From: Pelagibius litoralis
GTDB taxonomy: Bacteria > Pseudomonadota > Alphaproteobacteria > Kiloniellales > Kiloniellaceae
Direction of reading: 5' to 3'
Assembly (NCBI RefSeq): GCF_011683915.1
Contig: NZ_JAAQPH010000014.1
Location: 119,252 to 183,251, forward strand
DNA length: 64,000 bases
Shown: in pieces, positions 42,905 through 51,346 of the stretch
How the letters are laid out: every line of letters begins with the position of its first letter
Numbering within the stretch: the first letter of the stretch is position 1
The notes under the pieces: model-generated
Told to the model about the DNA's origin: nothing
The model's input: only the letters and a program-made list of their open reading frames with translations
Database searches by the model: none
Made by a program: the position numbers and the translations under genes

Positions 42905-43957
42905 TTATTTTCCCGACCGTAAGAGCATGCCGAAGAGGTCGCGCGGGTCGTCCGGATCGGCGACCATGTCGAGATCCTGATAGAACCCGGTCTCTTTGAT
43001 CCGCCCCCAGACGTAGCGCAGGGCGGAGAAGTCCTCGATGGCAAAGCCGACGCCGTCGAACAGGGTGATCTGGTTGTCGTTCACCCGGCCCGGCGCGGTG
43101 CCGTTGATCACCTGCCACATCTCGGTCACAGGAAAATCCTCGGGCATCTGCTGGATCTCGCCTTCGATGCGGGTCTGCGGCGGATACTCCACAAAGACCG
43201 TCGAGCGCGACAGGATGTCCCTATGCAGTTCGGTCTTGCCGGGGCAATCGCCGCCGATGGCGTTGATGTGAATCCCGGCGCCGACCATGTTGTCGGTCAG
43301 GATCGTTGCGTACTGCTTGTCGGCCGTGCAGGTCGTAATGATCTGCGCGCCTTCCATCGCCTCTTCCGGCGTTCTGCAGGCAGTCATACTCAAGCCGAAC
43401 TTATCGAGATTCCGCATCGCCTTTTCCGTCGCCCGGCTGTCGATGTCGTACATCCGCAGCGTGTCGATCCCGCAGATCGCCTTCATCGCCAGCGCCTGAA
43501 ACTCCGACTGCGCGCCATTGCCGATGACCGCCATGCAGCGCGCGCCTTTGGGCGCCAGATGTTTGGCCACCATTGCCGAGGACGCCGCTGTGCGCATCGC
43601 GGTCAGCACCGTCATCTCGCTCAGCAGTACCGGGTATCCGGTGCCGACTCTGGCAAGCAGGCCGAAGGCGGTGACGGTCTGCAGTCCGTCATGGATGTTC
43701 TTCGGGTGACCATTGACGTATTTGAAGCCATAGACCTCACCATCCGAGGTCGGCATCAGCTCGATGACGCCTTCTTCGGAGTGGCTGGCGACGCGCGGTG
43801 TCTTGTCGAACAGCTCCCAGCGCCGGAAGTCGTCTTCGATATAGTCGCCAAGGCCGCGCAGCATCGCCTCGATGCCGATGTAGTGCACCAGCTTCATCAT
43901 GTTCTCGACACTGACGAAGGGCACAAAGGCCAGTTCCGACGGTTTGGGGGCAGTCAT
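42905..43957 (-). CDS. ornithine cyclodeaminase
   Basis: A 350-aa enzyme of the ornithine cyclodeaminase/mu-crystallin family, which converts ornithine directly to proline and ammonia using bound NAD. Motifs: VIELMPTSDGEVYGFKYVNGHP, LSEMTVLTAMRTAASSAMVAKHLA, dinucleotide motif AVIGNGAQSEFQAL, and NAIGGDCPGKTEL (catalytic Asp region). Length fits ornithine-specific members. It follows arginase by 10 bp on the same strand, so arginine is converted to ornithine, then proline. Confidence 0.94.
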   Translation of the reverse strand: MTAPKPSELAFVPFVSVENMMKLVHYIGIEAMLRGLGDYIEDDFRRWELFDKTPRVASHSEEGVIELMPTSDGEVYGFKYVNGHPKNIHDGLQTVTAFGLLARVGTGYPVLLSEMTVLTAMRTAASSAMVAKHLAPKGARCMAVIGNGAQSEFQALAMKAICGIDTLRMYDIDSRATEKAMRNLDKFGLSMTACRTPEEAMEGAQIITTCTADKQYATILTDNMVGAGIHINAIGGDCPGKTELHRDILSRSTVFVEYPPQTRIEGEIQQMPEDFPVTEMWQVINGTAPGRVNDNQITLFDGVGFAIEDFSALRYVWGRIKETGFYQDLDMVADPDDPRDLFGMLLRSGK

Positions 43958-43967
43958 ATCCTGTCCC

Positions 43968-44897
43968 TCAGAAAAAACTGGGGGTTTGGCGGTCGAAGAC
44001 GCGGCGGCCCAGCAGGGATGCCGTCAGATCGACCATGAGGGAGGCGGTGCGGCCGCGCTCGTCCAGAAAAGGATTCAGCTCGGCAAGGTCCAGCGATGTC
44101 ACGAGCTCCGATTCATGCAGGATCTCCATCACGTGATGGGCTTCGCGGAAGGTGGCCCCGCCGGGCACGGTCGTGCCGACAGCCGGTGCGATGGTCGGGT
44201 CGAGAAAGTCGACGTCCAGGGAGACATGCAGCATGCCGTTGGCGGCGGCGACCTTGTCCAGGAATGCCGACAGCGGTTTGGCAATGCCGTGCTCATCGAT
44301 TACCCGCATGTCGATCGCCGACATCTCGCTGCCTTTGAGCATCTGCTTTTCGACCGCATCGACGGAGCGAAGGCCGATCATGCAGATGTTGCCGGCGGGC
44401 ACCGCCTTGGGCATCGGCGGGAAGGCATCGAAGCCGTTCAGGCCGGAGATATAGCCCATCGGCGTGCCGTGCAGGTTTCCAGAATCCGTGGTCATCGGCG
44501 TGTGCAGATCGGTATGGGCATCCAGCCAGAGGATGAAGAGCGGACGGTCCTGTTCCAGGGCATGGGCGGCGATGCCGTGGACCGTGCCCATGGAGAGCGC
44601 ATGGTCGCCGCCGAGGAAGATCGGAAAGCCGTCTGCAGCGGCGCGTTGGGCCACCGCACTCACCGCTTTGGCCCAGGCCACGGTTTCCGACAGGGAGTGC
44701 ACAAGGCCATTGGCACAAGCCGTGTCGCTTTCCTCTGCGGGCGCGACGTTCCCCCAGTCGACGGCGCTGTGTCCCAGCTCCGTGACGGTCTCCGCCAGCC
44801 GCGCGGTGCGGTAGGCGTCGGGGCCCATCAGGCAGCCTTTTCGTTTTTTGCCGCTGTCGACGGGAACGCCGACCAGTATGCAGTTTCGCCTGTCCAC
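43968..44897 (-). CDS. rocF: arginase
   Basis: A 309-aa ureohydrolase splitting arginine into ornithine and urea. Mn ligands are in GGDHALSMGTVHG, LWLDAHTDLHTPMTTDSGNLHGTPMG and SLDVDFLDPTIAPAVGT. The DAHTDLHT plus SGNLHG context is that of arginases rather than agmatinases. It is the first gene of the operon with ornithine cyclodeaminase and the NhaC-type carrier. A divergent Lrp/AsnC gene starts 122 bp away and probably regulates it in response to arginine or ornithine; no urease genes are in the window. Confidence 0.94.
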   Translation of the reverse strand: MDRRNCILVGVPVDSGKKRKGCLMGPDAYRTARLAETVTELGHSAVDWGNVAPAEESDTACANGLVHSLSETVAWAKAVSAVAQRAAADGFPIFLGGDHALSMGTVHGIAAHALEQDRPLFILWLDAHTDLHTPMTTDSGNLHGTPMGYISGLNGFDAFPPMPKAVPAGNICMIGLRSVDAVEKQMLKGSEMSAIDMRVIDEHGIAKPLSAFLDKVAAANGMLHVSLDVDFLDPTIAPAVGTTVPGGATFREAHHVMEILHESELVTSLDLAELNPFLDERGRTASLMVDLTASLLGRRVFDRQTPSFF

Positions 44898-45019
44898 TTG
44901 CTCTCTTTCCTCTCAAGCCGCCAGTCCAGATAGCATCTGACCAAAAAGGGTAGGAGAACAGCCTATTATTTGCATATAATGTAAAAGTTTCCGTCATATT
45001 GAAGGCATAAACATCCAAA

Positions 45020-45460
45020 TTGGATAGCTACGATACGAAAATTATCGCGGAACTCCGGCGCGACGCCCGTATGTCGCTGTCGAGCCTGTCTGCCGCCGTC
45101 GGCCTGTCGCGGGTGACCGTGCGGACGCGGCTGAATCGCCTGATCTCCGACGGTACGATTGTCGGCTTCACCACCATTCTGGCCGACGATATGCAGGATC
45201 ATCCGGTCCGCGGCCTGATGATGCTGGGCATCGAGGGGCGCGGCACGGACCGCATTCTGCGCAGCCTAGGCGGTTTCACCGCCGTGCAGGCGATCCACAC
45301 CACCAACGGCAAGTGGGATCTGATTGTCGAACTGGGCACCGAGACGCTTGAAGTGCTCGACGGCGTGCTCGCCAAGATTCGTCGCCTGGAAGGCGTCGCC
45401 ACCAGCGAGACCAACCTGCTGCTCGCCACCCGCATGACGACGCAGCTGCCGCGCAGGTGA
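45020..45460 (+). CDS. Lrp/AsnC-family regulator of the arginine operon
   Basis: A 146-aa Lrp/AsnC regulator: N-terminal HTH (DSYDTKIIAELRRDARMSLSSLSAAVGLSRVTVRTRLNRL) and C-terminal RAM ligand domain (VRGLMMLGIEGRGTDRIL, GFTAVQAIHTTNGKWDLIVELG). The start is TTG 45020; no ATG fits and the HTH begins at once. The divergent arrangement with arginase, across an AT-rich 122-bp gap containing TTTGCATATAATGTAAAA, supports control of that operon. ArgR/BkdR-like amino-acid effectors are expected. Confidence 0.9.
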   Translation: MDSYDTKIIAELRRDARMSLSSLSAAVGLSRVTVRTRLNRLISDGTIVGFTTILADDMQDHPVRGLMMLGIEGRGTDRILRSLGGFTAVQAIHTTNGKWDLIVELGTETLEVLDGVLAKIRRLEGVATSETNLLLATRMTTQLPRR

Positions 45461-45489
45461 GACCCGCTTGGCAGCGGCCGGCCCGATGA

Positions 45490-45939
45490 CTACTGCGAGA
45501 ATGACAGGGCAAGCAGATCGGCCCGCAGGACCGCCCCGTCTTTGTCGTGCAGAATCCGATCGACGCCGTCATGGGTTGAGCGCCAGAGGGGCACGGCCTG
45601 CACCAGCAGGTCACGCCCGGCATCGGTGAGCTGCAGACGGCGGCTGCGCCTGTCCTGCGGGTCCGGAGAAACCGTCAGCAGGCCGCGACGCTCCAGCGGT
45701 TTCAGGTTCGCCGTCAAGGTTGTCCGGTCCATCGCCAGCAGGTAGGCAACGTCACCGATCCTCGGCGCCTCCGGCCGGTTCAGCGAGACCAGTATCGAAT
45801 ACTGGCCGTTGGTCAGATCCACTGGCCGCAAGGCTTCATCGAAGCGCCGCCCGATCGCACGCGCAGCACGCTGAAGATGGAGACAGAGGCAGCGGTCGCG
45901 GACCTCATGGGTCACGCTCAAAGGTAGGTCGTCTCTCAT
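45490..45939 (-). CDS. MarR-family regulator
   Basis: A 149-aa winged-helix MarR protein (LTNGQYSILVSLNRPEAPRIGDVAYLLAMDRTTLTANLKPLERRGLL, then DPQDRRSRRLQLTDAG). ATG 45939 is chosen over ATG 45948 because a TTGACA-N18-TAAAAT promoter on the minus strand (45971-45976 and 45947-45952) would start transcription near 45940, giving a leaderless mRNA; neither ATG has a good RBS. The palindromic operator at 45951-45968 sits inside this promoter. It likely represses itself and the divergent VOC genes; the inducer is unknown. Confidence 0.9.
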   Translation of the reverse strand: MRDDLPLSVTHEVRDRCLCLHLQRAARAIGRRFDEALRPVDLTNGQYSILVSLNRPEAPRIGDVAYLLAMDRTTLTANLKPLERRGLLTVSPDPQDRRSRRLQLTDAGRDLLVQAVPLWRSTHDGVDRILHDKDGAVLRADLLALSFSQ

Positions 45940-45950
45940 GGTTTTCATTT

Positions 45951-45968
45951 TACGTTGACATCAACGTA
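45951..45968. promoter_or_regulatory. MarR operator within overlapping divergent promoters
   Basis: TACGTTGACATCAACGTA is a palindrome with 8-bp arms and a 2-bp centre. It lies between the -35 and -10 boxes of the minus-strand promoter for the MarR gene and contains TTGACA (45955-45960), the likely -35 of the plus-strand promoter for the VOC genes. One bound dimer could block both directions. Confidence 0.7.
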
Positions 45969-46019
45969 TATGTCAATTTATGGTTCGGATGCTGGCTCAC
46001 AAAAAAAAGGCCCCCCGCC

Positions 46020-46424
46020 ATGAACGTCTACATCAATCTGCCGGTTGCCGATCTTGAGCGTTCCCGCGCCTTTTTTAGCGATCTTGGTTTCGGCTTCAAC
46101 GAGACCTTCAGCGACGAAACCGCGCTTGCGATGGAGATCGGCGGCAACTGCTTTGCCATGCTGCTGACCCACCAGAAGTTCGCGCCCTTCACACCGCGGC
46201 CCATTGCCGATGCAACGCAGACGACAGAGGTTCTGACGGCTCTGCAGCTCGACAGCCGCGAAGCGGTCGACCGCCTGGCAGACCTGGCTCTGGCAGGCGG
46301 CGGCGCAGAGGTCCGCGACACAGAAGATCACGGTTGGATGTACGGCCGCGCCTTCGCCGACCCGGATGGCCATATCTGGGAACCTTTCTGGATGAACCCC
46401 GAAACGATGAGCAAAAGTCAGTGA
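46020..46424 (+). CDS. VOC-family (glyoxalase/dioxygenase-fold) protein
   Basis: A 134-aa vicinal-oxygen-chelate protein starting at ATG 46020 (MNVYINLPVADLERSRAFFSDLGFGFN), the usual opening. GGNCFAMLLTHQKF and DHGWMYGRAFADPDGHIWEPFW complete the two beta-alpha-beta-beta-beta units, with the terminal Glu metal ligand in IWEPFW. RBS AAAAGGCCCCCC is mediocre. It overlaps the next VOC gene by 4 bp and is under the MarR operator. Many members bind antibiotics or dismantle electrophiles; no reaction can be named. Confidence 0.88.
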   Translation: MNVYINLPVADLERSRAFFSDLGFGFNETFSDETALAMEIGGNCFAMLLTHQKFAPFTPRPIADATQTTEVLTALQLDSREAVDRLADLALAGGGAEVRDTEDHGWMYGRAFADPDGHIWEPFWMNPETMSKSQ

Positions 46425-46891
46425 CCGGGAAGCCAAAAGTCCGCACCTGCCTCTGGTTCGACGATCAGGCAGAGGAAGCAGCAGACTTCTACGTCTCCCT
46501 GCTGCCGGACAGTCGTATCGAGTCAGTTCAACAGGTCGACCCGACGGGGCCGACGCAGGTCATTGAGTTCACGCTGTCGCGCGCGCCCTACAGCGCATTG
46601 AATGGCGGGCCGATGTTCAAGCCTACGCCGGCGGCCTCCATCGCGGTAATGACCAAGGATCAGGCTGAGACCGACGACCTCTGGGAGAAGCTGATTGCGG
46701 ACGGCGGCGCGGAAAGCATGTGTGCCTGGCTGACCGACAGGTTCGGCGTCTCCTGGCAGATCGTGCCGGAAGTACTGCCGCGCCTTCTGACCGCAAGCGA
46801 CAAAGCCGCAGCGGTGCGGGCGCGCGACGCCATGATGACCATGCGCAAAATCGATATCGCCGCGCTGGAAGCGGCGTTCAACAACAGATAA
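46421..46891 (+). CDS. PhnB-like VOC-family protein
   Basis: A 156-aa protein of the PhnB/3-demethylubiquinone-methyltransferase-like VOC group (VRTCLWFDDQAEEAADFYVSLLPDSRIESV, FKPTPAASIAVMTKDQ, CAWLTDRFGVSWQIVPEVLPRLL). GTG 46421 overlaps the previous stop in a GTGA arrangement, indicating translational coupling. Despite the family's historical name, methyltransferase activity is not implied. It precedes the DUF1428 gene by 13 bp in the same operon. Confidence 0.88.
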   Translation: MTGKPKVRTCLWFDDQAEEAADFYVSLLPDSRIESVQQVDPTGPTQVIEFTLSRAPYSALNGGPMFKPTPAASIAVMTKDQAETDDLWEKLIADGGAESMCAWLTDRFGVSWQIVPEVLPRLLTASDKAAAVRARDAMMTMRKIDIAALEAAFNNR

Positions 46892-46904
46892 AGGAGGAAC
46901 CGCA

Positions 46905-47258
46905 ATGACCTACGTGGACGGATGCGTGCTGGCAGTACCGACAGCCAACCGGGAAGCTTATCAAAAGCATGCCGAAGAAGCGGCTGTCGTGTTCAAGGAC
47001 CATGGCGCGCTGAAACTTGTGGATTGCTGGGGCGACGACGTGGCGGACGGCGAGGTCACATCTTTTCCCATGGCGGTGAAGTGCCAAGCGGATGAGACCG
47101 TCTGCTTTTCCTGGATCCTCTGGCCCTCGCGGGAGGCGCGAAACGCCGGCATGGAGAAGGTCATGGCCGATCCACGCCTTCACCCCGACAACAACCCCAT
47201 GCCCTTCGACGGCAAGCGGATGATTTTCGGCGGCTTTGAGATCATCGTCGACGCATAG
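46905..47258 (+). CDS. DUF1428-family protein
   Basis: A 117-aa member of DUF1428, a dimeric alpha+beta-barrel family: MTYVDGCVLAVPTANREAYQKHA, FKDHGALKLVDCWGDDVADGEVTSF and MPFDGKRMIFGGFEIIVDA are the family landmarks. The RBS AAAGGAGGAACC is excellent. It ends the MarR-regulated VOC operon. The fold suggests oxidation or tautomerisation of small molecules, but no member has an agreed activity. Confidence 0.9.
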   Translation: MTYVDGCVLAVPTANREAYQKHAEEAAVVFKDHGALKLVDCWGDDVADGEVTSFPMAVKCQADETVCFSWILWPSREARNAGMEKVMADPRLHPDNNPMPFDGKRMIFGGFEIIVDA

Positions 47259-47270
47259 CGCGTTTTCGAC

Positions 47271-47368
47271 TTACGTCGAATCGGTTCCAGCCCGCTCCCC
47301 CGCCCGGCCACCCCCGAAACAACCCAGGGGGCGATTATCCTGGTGGATAGCTGGGCGGGGGAGCGGGC
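47271..47368. repeat. GC-rich intergenic palindrome, copy 2
   Basis: ACGTCGAATCGGTTCCAG leads into a long imperfect palindrome (GCCCGCTCCCCCGCCCGGCCA facing GGGCGGGGGAGCGGGC). It is the inverted counterpart of the element at 8071-8134, with an extra inner hairpin. It directly abuts copy 3 of the TAGAGCAGATC repeat. Confidence 0.85.
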
Positions 47369-47522
47369 TAGAGCAGATCCCGGTCGGATAGAATCGGCGC
47401 TGTAGAGTCACCCCGGGGCGATCCATCGACCGGGTGAATCTGCTCTAACTGTTTGATAGCGATCGGATTCACATGTTTTGACGGAACCACTTCGTGGTTG
47501 CGCCAAAACATGATCCGATCTA
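47369..47522. repeat. TAGAGCAGATC intergenic repeat, copy 3, inner hairpin inverted
   Basis: The outer parts agree with copies 1 and 2 in the same orientation. The inner hairpin is reversed: this copy reads TTTTGACGGAACCACTTCG and then TGGTTGCGCCAAAACA, the reverse complement of the other copies' TTTTGGCGCAACCACGAAG and TGGTTCCGTCAAAACA. Together with the GC palindrome it fills the gap between the DUF1428 and monooxygenase genes. Confidence 0.9.
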
Positions 47523-47632
47523 GTGCCGTAAAAAACGTGAAAGAGTCTAACGCATGCGAGCCGGCGGCGGGGCATCAGCAGCCCGTCAGCCTCGGGATAT
47601 CAAAACCCTCAATGGCTCGGAAGGGAACAATC

Positions 47633-47968
47633 CTATGGCGACGTATAGGGTACGTAAGGCATACGCTCCCGCTTCGCAGATCGTGGCAGGAGTTCCTCAA
47701 TCGCCTCTTTGAAATGCTTCGTCGCCTGGTGCTCGGCCCACGCTTTCTCATCTCTGTAGAGTTCAAACAGAAAGAACTGCAGCGGATTTGTTGGAGAGCG
47801 ATAGGGCAGGAAAAGCTTCACGCCAGGTTCGGCCATGGTAGGTTCAACCAAGCTCTCCAAGATTGCGGCGACCGCCTCGCCCTGGTCTTCTTTGGCTTCT
47901 ATGTTGATGGCCACGACGAAGCCGTCATTGAGCTCGCCGGGTGTAAAACTGATTTCTTGCATGGACAC
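47633..47968 (-). CDS. antibiotic biosynthesis monooxygenase (ABM)-family quinol monooxygenase
   Basis: A 111-aa dimeric alpha+beta-barrel protein of the ABM/YgiN type: FVVAINIEAKEDQGEAVAAIL, AEPGVKLFLPYRSPTNPLQFFLFELYRDEKAWAEHQATKHFKEA is the characteristic core with the conserved His pair. Such cofactor-free proteins oxidise quinols or similar substrates. Start 47968 (MSMQEI) or ATG 47962 are both possible. It stands alone, converging on the VOC/DUF1428 operon across the repeat cluster. Confidence 0.88.
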   Translation of the reverse strand: MSMQEISFTPGELNDGFVVAINIEAKEDQGEAVAAILESLVEPTMAEPGVKLFLPYRSPTNPLQFFLFELYRDEKAWAEHQATKHFKEAIEELLPRSAKRERMPYVPYTSP

Positions 47969-48059
47969 ACCCCTTAGTTCGTCCGCGTGACGACACGACA
48001 GATTATACCATGCCGAAAAGACAAAATGCTTTGATCATGGTCGAAATGTTGATGCTCCC

Positions 48060-49448
48060 CTACCTTTCCTCGCGCACCAGGAAATCCTCGCGCCTGAGAC
48101 CGTGGCGCTGGAGTTTGTCGTAGAGGGTTTTCCGCGACAGGCCGAGGGTCTCGTAGGTGGCTTTCAGGCTGCCGCCCTGGCGGCGCAGCTCGGCTTCCAG
48201 GATCGCTTTCTCCACCGCTTCGAGACGGCCGGCGAGCGGCCCCTCCCCCGGCGGTTCTACAGCCTCCGCGCCCTCCGGCAGGGTGACACCCAGCCCTGCG
48301 GCGCCGGGCACCTTTGCCCCCAGCCCTAAAACGAAACGGTCGGCGGCATTGCGCAGTTCGCGCACGTTGCCCGGCCAGTCGTAGGCCAGCAACGCCGCAA
48401 GCTGACGGTCGTCGAGATCGGGAATCTCATGGCGGTAACGGGCCCGGGCCTCGCGCGCCAGGTGATGAAACAGCAGGGGAATGTCCTCGCGGCGCTCACG
48501 CAGCGGCGGTATCTGCAGCGCCACGACATTGAGGCGGTAGTAGAGATCCTCACGGAAACGCCCCTCGCGGCAGGCTTCAAGCAGGTCCTGCTTGCTGGCG
48601 GCGATAAAGCGCAGATCAAGCGCGATCGATCTGTTGGACCCCAGGCGTTCGATGCTGCGCTGTTCGATGGCGCGCAGCAGTTTCACCTGAAGATCGAGCG
48701 GCATGGACTCGATCTCGTCCAGCAGCACCGTGCCGCCGTCGGCGAATTCCAACTTGCCGATGCGCTGCTTCTGGGCGCCGGTGAAGGCCCCGGCCTCATG
48801 GCCGAACAGCTCACTCTCGATAATCTCCGCCGGCAGGGCGCCGCAGTTGATGGCAACGAAAGGCCCCTGGGCGCGCGGTCCGAAATCGTGCAGGGCGCGG
48901 GCCACCACCTCCTTGCCGCTGCCGGTCTCGCCGGAGATCAGCACGTCGGCATCGGTCTGCGCCAGCGCCCGCAACTGCTCACGCAACTGCTCCATGCCCG
49001 CGCTGCGGCCGACCAGACGGGCATCCAGCCCGCCGCCGGTTTCCAGCTCTTCGCGCAACGCACGGTTTTCCAGCACCAGGCGGCGCTTTTCCATTGCCCT
49101 CGCCACCACGCTGGCCAGGTGCGAGGTGTCGAAGGGCTTTTCGATGAAGTCGTAGGCGCCGGCGCGCATAGCTTCGACCGCCAGGGGGACATCGCCGTGA
49201 CCGGTCACCAGAACCACCGGCAGGGCCGGATCGATTTCCAGGGCGCGGCGCAGCAGAGTGAGGCCGTCCATATCCGGCATGGTGATATCGGTCACCAGCA
49301 CGCCGTAAAGCGCGCGGCTGAGCTGGGCCTCGGCCTGGCGGGCGGCAGCGAAGCAGGTCACCGGATGGCCGCAGAGTTCCAGGCCCTGCTTCACCGCGTG
49401 GCGCAGCGGTTCCTCGTCGTCGACGAAAAGAACGCGTCCTTCCGTCAT
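48060..49448 (-). CDS. dctD: DctD-type sigma-54-dependent response regulator
   Basis: A 462-aa NtrC-family activator. Receiver domain (1-120) with phosphoacceptor Asp54 ([12 protein letters not shown]); AAA+ domain (about 140-375) with [18 protein letters not shown] (the sigma-54 contact loop GAFTGA) and [17 protein letters not shown]-terminal Fis-type HTH ([23 protein letters not shown]). It would activate sigma-54 promoters for C4-dicarboxylate or related uptake. Its start overlaps the stop of the sensor kinase gene by 4 bp. I could not identify a -24/-12 promoter target in the window. Confidence 0.93.
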   Translation of the reverse strand: MTEGRVLFVDDEEPLRHAVKQGLELCGHPVTCFAAARQAEAQLSRALYGVLVTDITMPDMDGLTLLRRALEIDPALPVVLVTGHGDVPLAVEAMRAGAYDFIEKPFDTSHLASVVARAMEKRRLVLENRALREELETGGGLDARLVGRSAGMEQLREQLRALAQTDADVLISGETGSGKEVVARALHDFGPRAQGPFVAINCGALPAEIIESELFGHEAGAFTGAQKQRIGKLEFADGGTVLLDEIESMPLDLQVKLLRAIEQRSIERLGSNRSIALDLRFIAASKQDLLEACREGRFREDLYYRLNVVALQIPPLRERREDIPLLFHHLAREARARYRHEIPDLDDRQLAALLAYDWPGNVRELRNAADRFVLGLGAKVPGAAGLGVTLPEGAEAVEPPGEGPLAGRLEAVEKAILEAELRRQGGSLKATYETLGLSRKTLYDKLQRHGLRREDFLVREER

Positions 49449-51334
49449 GCCGGCTCAAGCACGGTTTCGGGCAGCGGCAGCAGTGGCAGATCCACGACAA
49501 AGACGGCACCGCCACCTGGATGATTTTCGGCCCGGATCGAACCGCCGAAATCCCTGACGATGTTGTAGGAGATCGAAAGACCCAGGCCGAGACCCTTGCC
49601 GACGTCCTTGGTGGTGAAGAAAGGGTCGAAGATGCGCGCGACCTGTTCCCGGTCGATGCCGGGACCATGATCGCGCAGCGAGACGATCACACGCTCACCC
49701 TTCTCCACTACGGTGATCTCGATCCGCGGGTGCTCCTGGTTTTCCATGGCATCCAGGGCATTGGAAACCAGGTTCAGGATGACGTGCTGCAGGCGCACCC
49801 GGCCGGCGCGGACCTGCAGGCCGCGGTCCGGCTGCTCCAGGGAAACGACGGCCCCGGCACGCTCCAGACGGATGCGCAGAAAACTCAATGTGTCGTCCAG
49901 CACCTCCGACAGCACCAGGGGCCGCAGTTCGCGGCGCGGCTTGCGCGCGAAGGTCATCAGGTGCTTGCTGATTTCAGCCATGCGCGCCGTCAGATCTCTG
50001 ATCCGCTGCAGGTTCTCGCCCGCTTCGCCATGGCGGTCCCGCTCGATCAGCAGCCGGGCGTTGTCGGCGTAGGAACGTATCGCCGCCAGCGGCTGGTTGA
50101 ATTCGTGGCTGAGCGCCGCCGACATCTGGCCCAGCGCCGCCAGCTTGCCGGCCTGCACCAGATCGTCCTGGGCCTGGCGCAGATCCGCCTCGGCTGCCTG
50201 GCGCTCGCCGATCTCCCGCTCCAGGCGGACGTTGGCCGTGGTCAGGTCCGCCGTACGCTCCTCCACCCGCTGCTCCAGTTCCTCCGATGCCCGCCGCTGG
50301 TAGGCGATGCGCTCAACAAAACGGCTGCGCCTTTGCCACACCAGGGCGGCGACCAGAAACGTAATGAGACAGGCCAGCGCCGCCATCAGCGTTGCCGTGA
50401 TGCTTTGCGAGCGGGCCAGTTGGGTCGAGGCCAATACAGAGACGGTCCAGCCGGCCTCTGGCATCGCCCGCGACACCATGAGGTACTCGGCGCTATCGGA
50501 AACTCCTGTCTCGCCGGCGATGCGAATAAGGTGCGGGCCGGGACCGGCGCGGTCTTGCGCGACGACATCCAGGGGCCGCAGGTCGACGGACTGATAGCGG
50601 CGGCTTTCGGCAATCGCCTGCAAGGCCGCCTCGTCCAGAGGCGCCAGGCTGCGAAACCGCCAGTCGGGATAGCTGGAAACGAAGATGACACCGTGCGGGT
50701 CGGTGACGATGACCTTCTCCTCGTCGGCGGTCCAGGCGGCTTCGATATCCGTAAGGCTGACTTTCACCACCACCGCGCCCAGGATCTCGCGGTCACGGAA
50801 CACCGGCGAGGCGAAGTAATAACCCCGCCTGCCCGACGTCGTCCCCAGTGCAAAAAAGCGCCCGAGGCGCCCCTGCATGGCTTCCCGAAAATAGGGCCGG
50901 TAGCTGAAGTTGTGGCCGACAAAGGGCCGGTCGCTGTCCCAGTTGCTGGCGGCGAAGGTCAGGCCCTCGGCATCCATGAAATAGGTGTCTTCGGCCCCGG
51001 TCAGAAGACTGACCGTTTTGGTCAGCTCGTTGGCGCGCCGCAGAGCTTCGTCATCCAGGGGCGCCTGGAAAAAGGCGGCGACCTCGTCATGCAGGGCCAG
51101 CAATTTGGGAACCGACTGATACTTGCCCAGCGCTCCGTCCAGGTTGCTGTTGTAGAGGTCCAGTTTGGCGGCGGCGCGAACCTGGGTCTGGTCGAGGAAC
51201 AGGTCGGAAGACCAGTACCAGGTGAGCGCCAGGACCAACGCCGTCGCCGATAGGGCGGCGGCAAGACCGATGACCAGCCCGCGCCGGCGCAGCGCGCCAT
51301 CCTGTCCCACTATCTTTTGGCGATGATCGCCCAC
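49445..51334 (-). CDS. dctB: DctB-type sensor histidine kinase
   Basis: A 629-aa inner-membrane kinase. TM1 (about 20-42), a periplasmic double-Cache sensor (about 45-305) with SYRPYFREAMQG and GYYFASPVFR dicarboxylate-sensing motifs, TM2 (about 315-335), a coiled coil, then DHp with His410 (ALSHEFNQPLAAIRSYADNA) and the ATPase domain (NLVSNALDAM, DHGPGID, GKGLGLGLSISY). It would sense C4-dicarboxylates and phosphorylate the overlapping DctD-type regulator. The TAXI-TRAP system 10 kb away is a possible but unproven target. Confidence 0.93.
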   Translation of the reverse strand: MGDHRQKIVGQDGALRRRGLVIGLAAALSATALVLALTWYWSSDLFLDQTQVRAAAKLDLYNSNLDGALGKYQSVPKLLALHDEVAAFFQAPLDDEALRRANELTKTVSLLTGAEDTYFMDAEGLTFAASNWDSDRPFVGHNFSYRPYFREAMQGRLGRFFALGTTSGRRGYYFASPVFRDREILGAVVVKVSLTDIEAAWTADEEKVIVTDPHGVIFVSSYPDWRFRSLAPLDEAALQAIAESRRYQSVDLRPLDVVAQDRAGPGPHLIRIAGETGVSDSAEYLMVSRAMPEAGWTVSVLASTQLARSQSITATLMAALACLITFLVAALVWQRRSRFVERIAYQRRASEELEQRVEERTADLTTANVRLEREIGERQAAEADLRQAQDDLVQAGKLAALGQMSAALSHEFNQPLAAIRSYADNARLLIERDRHGEAGENLQRIRDLTARMAEISKHLMTFARKPRRELRPLVLSEVLDDTLSFLRIRLERAGAVVSLEQPDRGLQVRAGRVRLQHVILNLVSNALDAMENQEHPRIEITVVEKGERVIVSLRDHGPGIDREQVARIFDPFFTTKDVGKGLGLGLSISYNIVRDFGGSIRAENHPGGGAVFVVDLPLLPLPETVLEPA

Positions 51335-51346
51335 GCGCTCGAAACC

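Noticed and set aside
38374..51334. Sigma-54 promoter linking the DctB/DctD-type pair to the TAXI-TRAP genes
   Set aside because: I looked for a TGGCAC-N5-TTGC-type site upstream of the binding-protein gene and saw none, so no regulatory link is asserted.
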